Below are positions 34,201 to 44,700 of a stretch of DNA of 47,826 bases, in pieces. Below the pieces are notes generated by a model. The model worked only from the letters and a program-made list of their open reading frames with translations. It was not told the DNA's origin and did not search any database. Position 1 is the stretch's first letter, and each line of letters opens with the position of its first letter. The stretch spans positions 4,465,252-4,513,077 of the forward strand of contig FN649727.1 in the NCBI GenBank assembly GCA_000310025.1. The letters are read 5' to 3'. A program made the translations under genes and the position numbers. Origin of the DNA: Ectocarpus siliculosus (Eukaryota > Sar > Phaeophyceae > Ectocarpales > Ectocarpaceae).

Positions 34201-37200
34201 CGTCGCTTCGGTGAGTAAGCTCTTGGGAGACATCGCTTTGTCGTTTGGGGTCGTTCCTATGTCCATCGATGGAAGTGAGACCGATGGCCGGCCTTCAACG
34301 TTCTCGACACGAAAGGGGGCAACTACGCAACTTGGTTCCTATCCAATGAGAGAACGCCGACCTGACACCGATGATTTCTAGCGTTTCGTTCAACCGTACT
34401 GTCGTAGACAGGGAGCAAAAATAAAAGACAAGGTGCGTAGTCTCTTGGCCTTGGAGTGATAACATGCGCCGTTCTCACTGAACACCTGTCCAAATGGGAG
34501 CTTCCGTCGGAACTGCATGCAGCGAACACTCTTCGGGGTAGTTAACCTGCGACAACGGAAGATATCAGCGTCAGTTGGGCCAGAACGGATGTCCAATGGT
34601 ACTGAGCAAATTTCGGAACGGGTATTTAGACAACAACGACGATGGCCTAACCCGTGTGTCCACTTACCTTGCCCAATATTGAGTTATAGTAGCTTCCCTG
34701 TGGGCAACAAGTTCAGCAAGACTGTTTGGTGGTCATCTTGCGTATCGGACTCACAACTATCTGCTAGGTTTCTTTTCGAATGCACTAAATAGGTTGTCGG
34801 GGAAGACCCCCCCCCCTCCTACACACGCATATTGTACTCCGACCGCTTCGGCCATATCTAACACTCAAGCTGTGACCTCGCTCCTTGACTCCAAATTGTC
34901 CGTTTGGGATTGCCATTGCGGCTGTGTGGTGCGATTTTTGCTGTCTTGTAAGGGTGAGAAATACGCAACATGAACCAGGAAGCTGTTCATCGCTTCAGGC
35001 TCTCCACTTTGCACAATTCATTCTTTGGTACCGTATGACGATTGAGCCCCCACCCCCTAACCCCCCCTGGACTCCCCGATCCATGAGACACATTCTTCCG
35101 CCGCTCTTTGGCTGTCCTTTCGCATCACACCGTACTCTATGTCATGGTTTTAGTCCGAGCAGCAGGTAGATGGGTCTGTAAAAGCCGGGGGGGTGGGGAA
35201 GAAGAAAAGGGCAGCAGTCAGCAGCGGCGCACTGCGGTCCCAATCACGACGCAAGGCGCGGGAGCTGGCAGACCCTCCAGCGGGGAATGAGCGACATCGT
35301 GGTATTCCCCGATCAACCCGTGGCGGCGGAGGCGGAACGAGCGATGGCAACAAGGACGAGACTGAAGGGCCGACTACCACCAGAGATGAAGACCTTGCTT
35401 TGGTGAGACTCTTGTCGCAGAAAATTGTATGATCAAGACAAAGAAAACAGGACATCCTGCTTCGTTGGACCTACTACTCTGTGAAGACGTAGCAGGCTTT
35501 GGTGTTGCGGGACTCTTGGTAGGATGTTGGGAGTCAAAAACGTCGACGCAGCAGACCGTCGTTGTCTTGGCGAGACCTTGTTTTGGAACAGCGGCAAGGC
35601 TGAGGCCTACTGCTCTCGGGCCATCAGTCGTTCAACAATATTGTTAGGTTCGCCCGCTGCTTGGTTGGCGTAATGCTCGGCTGGCAACCTTTTTTTCCCG
35701 GGGTTCGCTTTGCGTTGCGCCTCGGAACTGTCGTGCGAGGGCGACAAGCGTGTCAAGCTTTTGGGATGTGATCCCCTCTCGGCTGCTGAGGATTAATGGT
35801 GATATGGCGCCAACGAGTGCAATGATTGGATCAGCTCTGTGACAATACGCAAGCTAAGCGTTGCAACCATGATTTCGAACCAGCTGCGTTTTTCGTCGCC
35901 CTTTGTTCTGCTTGAATCGAATATCAGGTCAGGGAAATGCACCAAGAAAGCGAGGGTCTCTTGGCCGTTCGTAAGAGGTTGCGCAGGGAGGTGGTAACCT
36001 TGCAGGACGAGGAGGACGAGCTGAGGCTTGTGCTCGGGCTTCCCCCGGCGCGATCGGAGCTGGTACTTCCCACGCTGCCGCCGCCGCCGCTGCCGCCGCC
36101 AGTGGAGCCATCGGAGGCCGTGGCACCGGCGAAGAAAAAACGCAGATCAATCCCTCAGAGGCGAACCACGCCGCCCGAACAGGGCGAACCCAGTGTCGCC
36201 ACCGGCACCTCCTCCTGCTCCTCCTCCTCGCCAGCTGCCGCTAATGGTGCCAGTGTTTCACCACAACACCCTTCACCCAGTGTCGCCATGGGCGCCTCCT
36301 CCTGCTCGCCAGCTACTGCTAGTGGTGCGGGCGCTTCACCACCACGCGCTTCACCCAGTGTCGCAACCCCCTCCTCCTCGCCAGCTGCTGCTGGTAGTGC
36401 GGGTGTTGCACGGCCAAGCGTTTCACCTTCCCGGACGGAGCGGAGCCCGGTTGCGGCTGCCAGTTCGAGAAGCAGCAGCATTGCGGCCGCGTCTAGCCCC
36501 CAGGCGCTAGCATCGGCCCCCGGTAACGACGACACGCCGATGGGGTCGCCGCTCTCGCTGCCCGTGCCGGGTTCCCCGGTCGGCTCCTTTGACCTCGCAC
36601 CCGCCGAAAACGACGACATCGAGAAGCTTCTGCTCGGACTCGACTCAATGACAGGGGACGACGACGACGACGACGACGACGATGATATCATTGCACCGGC
36701 AGGAGGTTTGGGGGGACTCCGCCACCGTGGAGTAGGGCCTGCGCCGCCGCCGCCGCCGCCGTCTTTCGGTGGAGCGCCTATCGGGGCGAGACAGCAGCCG
36801 TTGGCAAGAGAACGCACTGCTGGCAGTGAGCCGCAGCTATCTGGCCGGCGAGGGAATGGTGGATTGAATCAACCAGAGAGCGTAGCAGGGCGTGGGACTG
36901 CCGTTGGAAACAGTGTCCGCGGACAGCAGCGACCGGGCAGGGGTAAGCAGCTGCTGTCCTCTGGAAGAGGAGGCGTCGCTTCGGGCGGCAGGGGCCGGGG
37001 AAGGGGCGCGAGGCGGGCGCCGAACTACCTGGACTTAAACGCGAGCTTCCTGCGCCGCCCTGCCGGCAGGGGTGCGGCTCGCGGCGGCAGGCTCGGCAGC
37101 GGAAGCCGCGGTGGTCGTGGCAGCGGCGGACGAGGCCCTCCGGTGGTGGGCTCAGGACGAGGAGGGCGGCGCAACGGGCCCGTCGGGGTGGGGGGAGGGA

Positions 37201-37460
37201 GTGCAGCAGCAAGACCAGGAGGTGGAGGGTTGGGATCCGGTGCTTCTCGTCGTGGCCGAGTCGGCGGACGGGGTCATCTGGTACGCGGAGCGACGGGTTC
37301 ACCGGGAGCGCCGGGTGCGGGAGGAGTTCGAGAAAATGAGCCCGTGGGCGTAGCGCAACATTCCGTAGAACAAACCTCTACCGGTGGAGCTAGGGTGACC
37401 ACTGTTTCGCCAGGCGATGCTTGTCTCCCGGGTGGGAGCGGGCGCCCGCCTGGTCTCTAG
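31266..37460 (+). CDS. AT-hook array and RGG-rich nuclear protein
   Basis: Four exons, all joined in phase 0, give about 1454 residues: 31266-33539, 33890-34210, 35166-35402 and 35928-37460. Exon 1 is Ser/Pro/Ala-rich and carries eight RGRP-type AT-hook units around residues 350-545, six of them near-identical 25-residue repeats of the form PRKRGRPRKTPLEPAAPDEA TTPDL. AT-hooks bind the minor groove of AT-rich DNA. Exons 2-3 are low complexity, with a basic patch (SQSRRKARE). Exon 4 opens with a probable short coiled coil (ESEGLLAVRKRLRREVVTLQ), then Pro/Ser-rich sequence, a ten-Asp tract near 36656, and an Arg/Gly-rich region typical of RNA binding (GRGRGARR, SRGGRGSGGRG), and ends at TAG 37458-37460. 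Chromatin or RNA association is inferred from composition only. The exon-2 acceptor is the weakest junction; 33887 also keeps frame. Confidence 0.8.
32451..32900 (+). repeat. Six 75-bp tandem repeats encoding AT-hooks
   Basis: Units start at 32451, 32526, 32601, 32676, 32751 and 32826, each exactly 75 bp (25 codons) with only scattered substitutions, for example CTGGAC for CCGGAC in unit 2 and TGC for CGC at the Cys of unit 6. Two older 24-codon units precede them (about 32307-32450). Near identity at the DNA level points to recent expansion or homogenisation by unequal exchange. Confidence 0.93.
34640..34760 (+). repeat. Dispersed repeat family R1, copy 3
   Basis: In intron 2 of the AT-hook gene, GGGCAACAAGTTCAGCAAGA then CTGTTTGGTGGTCATCTTGC then GTATCGGACTCA align with the 3-prime halves of the copies at 9834-10013 and 12667-12852. 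Confidence 0.55.
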
Positions 37461-37711
37461 GGGTGTGTTTTTGAGAGTATGTTCTCCACGAGCTTCGACG
37501 CGGATGATTGGCATGGCTGTAGTGTGGTAGGCGACTTGGTCCCTTCGACATTAGCCTGTGTATTGCACTGTTTACGCTACGATTGGCGCTCCAACAGAGA
37601 AATGCAGTAGTCGTGCACAGACCGTAGCAAGACGGGTGCTTCCGTATGGCGGTTGGAAGCGTCGTGGGTAACAAACGAGTTTGGTCGGACTTCCTGGTCT
37701 ATCTACCAGGG
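37461..37711. other. Convergent intergenic region, 251 bp
   Basis: It lies between the stop of the AT-hook gene and the stop of the minus-strand coiled-coil gene. Both 3-prime UTRs and poly(A) sites must lie here or overlap into the opposite gene. No canonical AATAAA is obvious. Confidence 0.5.
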
Positions 37712-40700
37712 TTACTTCTTCTTGTTCCCCTTTCCAGCTGCCCCCTTCTTGGCCGGACTGGAAGACCGTTTCTTGTCCGCCGAGGACGGTTTGCTTGCCG
37801 CCGCAGCCGTCTTGTTTTCTTTTCCCGCCCCTCCGTCACCCTTGCTGCTGCTTTTGCCAGCCGGCTTTTTGTCCTTGCCTGCCCCTCCTCCGACGGCCTT
37901 GCTGCTACCTTTCTCAGCCCCCTTCTTCGCTCCCTTTCCTGTTGGTGATTTGCTCTTCGTTTTCGATTTGCTCCCCCCACCCTTGCCCTTGTCAGCCCCG
38001 CCCCCTCCCTGGCCTCTCGATTTTGGGCGGCCCCTCTCCCCCTTTTTCTTTTTGCCGCCGCCGCCGGCAGCCGCGGCAGCGTCCTCCAGTGCTGCAGCTT
38101 CTGCCTCTGCCAGGGCGATTTTCCGCTCTGCTTCGAGCATCTCGAAGGCGCGAGATTCCATATCAGCCTGCGCTTAAACATGTGACGGTCGCGAGACGGA
38201 AACACGGGCCAATCAGAAACTTATTTTTATTTTTTGAGAAGAACAGCTACACCGGCCGTCGTCGCCATGCAGAGCCGCTAGTTGAAAATGCGCCTCACCT
38301 TCGTTGTGAACGCGAGCACCTCCTGAAGCTAGTCGTTGAAACTGCAGCAGCACAGGTGTCTACGAGCGTGCTCATTACGCCCCAGTAGTGATGACGTCAA
38401 CTGATCAAGTGCAAACCTCACGCGGCAAGGATAGACTAAAGCATAATGGACAGGTGCTATTTGACCATGATTTCTTTAGCAGCCTAGAAACCAAACGCGT
38501 TTCACGGATCCCACCCTTAGTTTGGTGCCCGCAAATCACCTCAAACATCCTCTTCGTGGCGACGATGTGGGCGTAAAGGTCTGGCTCGATATCGAGGCTA
38601 TGGAGCAGGTACGCCCCGAGCTCCTCGGTCTCCCGAGGCGCAAATCTAGTTAGCATGTCCAGAAGAGTCGGCGTCGCCCTCTCGAGCTTCTCCGTCTGCA
38701 ATTCGACCACCTCCAGGGTTCTTAAGCATGCTTTGTCGGCGCGTTCCTCGGCGCAGGCAAGATCTTGCCTCGAGCGCTCCTCCACTTCAGCCAGTCGCTG
38801 TTCCAGCGCACAGTGCTTCGCTTCCAACAACTTTGCCTCTGTCGTCGCTTCTTCTGCTAGCTTACAGGCCGCGGCGGCCCTAGCAGTTAGCGCGGCGTTC
38901 TGCCCCTCTAGATCGGCCACTTGGTTACTGTATCTCGTGCAAGCTCTCCGATGCGTCTCAAGTGTCTTGCCTAAGCAGGGCCCTAGCACATTCAGAAGGT
39001 TTCGTCTCCGACCGCTGCCATCATCATGACCATGGCCCCAAGTCGCTCCTTTGTCGGTTCTTGTCTGGGACACTCCCTCCTCCTCACCTTCTCCCAGTTT
39101 CATTTCTGTCAACACCGTCTGTCTCCTTTCCTGTGAGTTGTTGCCCCCGGTTCTCCTGCTATCGATACGTGTAGACCCGCCGCCTTGGGGTCGAGGTGCT
39201 GCCCATGTTTGTTTCCCGTTCTCTTCAGGGTCTACCTCCGCACCCGATGCTCCCGCTTTGCTTTCTTCGAGCCGCTTCCGCCCTTCCGTCTGGTTAGCCG
39301 CAGCCAGGCCAAGATCGGAACCACCAGCGGCACTTCCAAAGCCTCTTTGCGTTGGACACGGGCTGTAACCATCGCCATTGGACTCGTTGGCGCTACAGCC
39401 ATTGACAACCTCAGGGTCGACGCCATCGAACCTCTCGGGGCCGGTGTCCATGCCGTCTAGAACCTCTCTCGCCATTACCGCTGCACTTTTGAGGGCCACG
39501 TGGCCCTCCTTGATCATACCGTATAGAGTGCCTTCGAGCGTCAGCTGAAAAGCCCCGCGGTGGACCAAGCCTCCGACCACCTGATCGTACTTTGTCTGCT
39601 TTCGGTCGGTGGTGTGCGAGAACGGGCAGAGTAGCGATTGTTTTCAGTAGCTCATTCCGTCGAGCGTGGGGGGTTTATCCGATAGATCAACCACACGCTT
39701 TTCGCTCCTTGTAATTGCAGAGGCATCAACTGCGCAGGTCGGGGCACACAGGGTGGCGAAACATGCGTGCGTGTCAGAAGAGTCCGAATTCCGGTTGTCA
39801 TAGACGCACCTACCTCCAGTTCGACGAACTGCTGCTCCATAATGGAGATGCTCTCGCTGCTGTGGTCCATATTCGCCCGCAGCTGTTCCACTTCGTTGGC
39901 GAGGTAATTCACGTTGGCAACGAGGGTGCGGTGCAGGTCTCTCGAGGCACTAAAATACTGAAGGACAAACCGATAGTCGTGCTGCTCCCTTGTCTTGTTC
40001 TCGGCGTCTTTAACGACATCCTCTCGGAGTGCCAACCCCGCCCGGATGTTTCGGATGTCTCTCTCCTCCTGCATGAGGCTGTTGCGCTTCTTAACCTGCG
40101 CACGGAAGTGAGTTACAATCCGTGGGGTACCAAGCCCATTGGTAGGGGTAGTCAAGTGTAATACGCATAGTTCGTCAATAACGGGAACCAAGGCACACCT
40201 CGAGGAGCAAAATCTAGGTGATGTGTTAGTGTACACGTGTCAACTACACACATTACCAACTCTTTCTAATCCACAAGCAACCTTGCCATGTCCGCCTTAC
40301 CCTTCAATCCACAACTTTTAACAATGTGTCATCAACGAGCTGTTGAGCATCTCCGTTTGGCATCGCAGAAGAGCACGAAACCCACCGACGGCGTCCTCTT
40401 TGACAGATAGCCCCCAGCCGCGTGCCAAACGATTGTCACGTCACAGGGCACGGCGTTGTTCCACACAAAACTTGCATCATACCTCTCTTTTGGCGTAGAA
40501 AGGAACGAAGCCTGGCCGGACACTTGGGTCCAGCATACTTCTCCGCCAGTACCGCATCACGAAATGCCGGGGGTCGTGCTCTCGGTCCCGCAGTGGACAC
40601 CCAACCGTTCGGAGGTACTCGAATAGCAGACCCTCCCAACAGAACTTCAGCACGTCCGCAAATCTTTTCCCCACGTGTCGTCCGCCTTCTCGGATGTAGT

Positions 40701-41365
40701 TCATGATCTATCACACGATGGTACAGCAGAATCAGTCGTTTGCGGATACTCTCGGCTTCAACGTAAAGGAGAGGGAAAGCAGCCGAGACCACACCAACTT
40801 TATGGCATCTGCAACATCAACAAGGGACGAGGTGATAGAAATCCACTCAACGTTGCTGCAAGCCTGGGAAAACAGGCCTCTCCACGGTTCTGCGAGCAAT
40901 GAAGTCCACCTGAGTAGCGGATCGAGCTGTATCGTGCGCAAGCGCACCGGGAAACACGCCGAATCGAACATACATGAACACATCTCGATTCGTGGTCGGC
41001 CGCTTTGAAAAATGTACCCCGCACAAGGCAAACGAAATCTTTCGGCACACCTCTTCACAAGTCGACCGACAGCGAAAAGTGTGTGAGTGCGCGAGGTAGA
41101 TATCCAATTGGCACTTTCACACCTGCTGTTCCTTTGCATTTCTCGGGCATGGCACGACAAACCCCAGGGCCCCGAAGAGGCTGTTGATCTCGACCGCGTT
41201 GCACATCGAGAGCAGCGCCTCCATGCCCTCTTTGCTGTCCTGTATGACGGGATCCGTGTCCAGGAAGGGATCATACTTGCGGTCGCTGTCGAACTTGTTG
41301 AAGAGCTTGGAAGCCAGGCCGCCTCCCCCCCGACCCGGTCTTGTCTCCGTTGCGTTCACGGGCAT
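37712..41365 (-). CDS. Coiled-coil protein with Lys/Gly-rich tail, function unknown
   Basis: Five minus-strand exons join in phase 0 at good sites: 41365-41123, 40707-40483, 40095-39814, 39595-38540 and 38167-37712 (stop TAA), giving about 753 residues. The N-terminal part (LASKLFNKFDSDRKYDPFLD, RYWRRSMLDPSVRPGFVPFY) looks globular. Exon 3 is helical and heptad-like (NVNYLANEVEQLRANMDHSS, ISIMEQQFVELE). Exon 4 holds a hydrophilic spacer, then a long coiled coil (VADLEGQNAALTARAAAACK to LEQRLAEVEERSRQDLACAE). Exon 5 begins with a helix (ESRAFEMLEAERKIALAEAE) and ends in about 110 residues of Lys/Gly/Ser/Ala-rich sequence, plausibly binding nucleic acid or another polyanion. I do not recognise the family; a cytoskeletal or ciliary role is possible but unsupported. 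The ATG at 41365 is preceded by an acceptor-like CCCAG, so an upstream exon is possible. The exon-2 acceptor (GATAG) is weak. Confidence 0.7.
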
Positions 41366-41758
41366 CTGGGTGTTGTGGGAGATCGTGTAGGTTTATCTGG
41401 CGGATTCAGCCGACTAGAGGTGACAATATGGCACACACGATGTTGCAAGAAGGCACTAGTAGGCCGTTGCAGCTGGAAGCCAACACATGCCAAGTTGCCA
41501 GGGGGTGTCTGCGAGGCAGGGACATGAAACTAGGCGGTGTGTACGCATCACATACGCATAGCACTGCTGGGATTTAGAGTGTCGCCTTAGCCTATCTCCT
41601 GCTGTTTGCCCGACATCTGCCGGAATCGGCACAGGTTCTGCCGCGGAACCAATTGAAAAAAAAAAAACAGCGATTGGACCACTACCACGCTACAGGGGCG
41701 CCTGCACACCTGCAGCCTCCTGTTACTTCTCTCCGCTGCTCCTAGACCACACCCGCGG
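41366..41758. promoter_or_regulatory. Shared divergent upstream region, 393 bp
   Basis: It separates the starts of the coiled-coil gene (minus) and phosphatidylserine synthase (plus). It holds a poly-A/T run at about 41655-41667 and no protein-like sequence. It is probably a bidirectional promoter if both starts are right. Confidence 0.45.
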
Positions 41759-44700
41759 ATGGAGACAACCCGAAAACTAAGGGCCGCTGATGGCTCAAGC
41801 GGCGGCACCCAGGAACTTCCACATCCTACGGACGCAGAGGAAGAGGAACGCGTTCAACAGCTAACCGCCGGCGGATTGACGTCGGCGGCCTCATTCGGTA
41901 CGGGAGACTGCGATGGGTACGATGCATCAAACCGCTTTCGTTCGAACATTGAGAGCGTGGAGAAGCCCAGACAGATCGTTGTCCTTGTGGTAACCATCGC
42001 TGGAGCGAGCTACTTGGTGAGTAGAGAGGGGTGAGTATGTGTGTTCTTGCTTGTGGGAGAACTCAATACCTGTCTACGTCGGGAGTATTTTTTTCAAATC
42101 AAACAGGGTGGCTGCTGACGCTCTAAGGAGCGTGTGTTCGTCTGGTCCGGTGTGTGCACCTATCAACCTTGGCTGAGCTTCATGCCATCGGATAGTGTAG
42201 GACCAACCCCCATTACTTTTGAGAGAGGTGCTGCGTGGTTGGACGCTGTGTGTTGGCAGTCGAGACGACTAATACTATATGCATGCACACACACGTTGTA
42301 TGCTACTTCTATAATACAGAGTTCTCACTTTGGAAACGTTACGAGCGGCCGAACTTCGCGAAAAAGCAAGGTATGCAGAACGGTACTGCTGCAGCTGTAG
42401 AAGGCGCTGTAGGCGTCAGCGGTTGAACAGAAGCGGGGACACAGCTGTTCACAAGCACCAGATCTAAAGGCAGTTTTGGAACCGCTAATTTTTTCTCGAG
42501 AGAATGAAGGTACACAGCTCATACAACATAGCCTAGTCTCTTTAGCAGCTTGGGCGAGCCAAATCGCCCACGAGGGTTGTAGACATGTTTCAAGTACACA
42601 AACAAGCTTGAACTTTCCCTCTTAGTGCGCTAAATAGAGAGCAGCAGTCAAAGGCATCTACATACACAGACACGATCGCCGACCCTGTACAGGCGTAATG
42701 CCAGCACTGTCCTCGTGCTGGCATATGTATTCATAGGGGTGTTATATCTAGCACCGTAACGGGTATTGTTAAGGCCGCACTGGGGATCGCAGTACTTGTA
42801 CTTCCTCTTCAAAAAAACAGGAAACGCCTGGAAACGCCTGCATGTCTCGGTTTTCCAAAGTCTAACTCCAGTACGACATTACCATCGTAAATTAACCGTC
42901 CGCAGCGGTCGCTTGTGTACAATGTTAGTAGCTGAGGTTGTACCCCTTGCGATACACTACAGACTAGCGGTCCGCGATTTTCCAAACGATCCTTCTATCA
43001 TCGAGTTCGGTGAGCTACAAGCTAGATTTTTGAAGCTGCTGTGCGGTCCAATTTTGAAACGCTTCAAGCACACGGTGAACACGAATCACCGCCTATGTGA
43101 GTGTATGGGGCCGCGAACTTCAGCGCAGCTCTTCCCTCACATATCCAGCTGGTCGCCATTGTCGATTTGAATGCCTAGGGTCATGTATATGCATGTCCAG
43201 CCTTTAGGCAAAGGTGCTTGAAGCGTTTCAAAATTGGACCGCACAGCAGCTTCAAAAATCTAGCTTGTAGCTCACCGAACTCGATCATAGAAGGATCGTT
43301 TGGAAAATCGCGGACCGCTGGTCTGTAGTGTATCGAAAGGGCTACAATCTCAGCTGCTAACATTGTCCACAAGCGACCGCTGCGGACGGTTAATTTACGA
43401 TGGTAGTTTCGTACTGCAGTTAGACTTTGGAAAACCGAGATATGCAGGCGTTTCCTGGATTTTTCAGAGGAGGTACTGCGATCCCCCCCGCGCCCTTAAC
43501 GCAACGAAAAAAAAACGCATTTTTTCACGGAACGGTGAAAAGAAGATCCGATGATTTTTCGCTTGTTCTAATCGTGATGTCATCGCGAAAGGTACGTTTC
43601 CTTCCCTGAATACACGTTTTGCTCGACACACAACACGTTGACATGGTATTGCTCACCATAGAGCAGCGGTGAAAGCGCAATGAGCAGCACCCGACACAGA
43701 GGACAACACACTTAGAAAGATCCCGTCCACCTGGCCTGCTGTTTTCAGTTTTCAGCAACAACAGGCGCAGGGCAGAGTGTCGCCACCTGGGTGTTGCTTG
43801 CGATTTCTTCAGTTTGCCAGCTCATTTTTCACGGTTGCGACTCCCATCTTTGACCACCACCTGCCCAAAGGTAGACGAGCTCAACAATCATAGGGCGGCA
43901 GCCGCGCTGACGGCCAGCATCATATAGATGGCCAATCCGAAAGAATTAGCGTGTCGGAGGCCCTGTTGCTCTACTGCTTCGTGGTGCCGTGGATTGATGT
44001 TGATGCGTCCGACCAAAAACGCATCATCTCGCCGCATTTTTTCCAACGGCATTTTGGTGAGGTGGCACACGTCTCTCACACACTTTACTGAGCAGCAACC
44101 AAGCATCCAATACCCACGAAGCAGCACGGCGCCGGGAGATGGTATCATATGGACAGCCGAACCGAAGGAATCAGCGCGTTGGAGGTCTTGGTGCTGCTGC
44201 TGTACTCGTTCTACTGTTTCCGTGTTTGCTATGTGTGATGAAAAAAATCCCCCGCACCAACAGCAGCAGTTGAAGACGAGAGCACCACGCAATGCCTAGT
44301 TTTGGGCCAAGAACGGACTGAACGCCGCTTCTGCCGCTTGTCCATCTCCACAACAGACCTGGACGTGAGTCTGGCAGGTCTTTCTAGCGTTCTCAGTGAT
44401 GTTACAGCGCCCGCGGTGCGCTTGTCCGATGCTTCTGTCAAAAACACGGATTCGTGAAAGTAGCAAGCCCCAAAAAAACCCGGCTCCTTCTTTTCACGCT
44501 TTCGGGGAAAAACGCCTCCATACATGTCCAAGCAAACACCGTTTCGTTTTTTTTTTCGTGTTTTATTGGTCGATAAGAACGACCCTAATAGTAGGAGAGA
44601 TGGCACCGTTTTTTCCTCGTTTTTTTTATCGCACCCTGGTGCCATCTCTCCGACCGGTGCCATCTCTCCGACCTCGGTGCGGAAATGCAATTAAATCATT

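Noticed and set aside
42766-43372. Two opposed short genes encoding related peptides
   Set aside because: They are the two arms of one inverted repeat inside the PSS intron, not independent genes.
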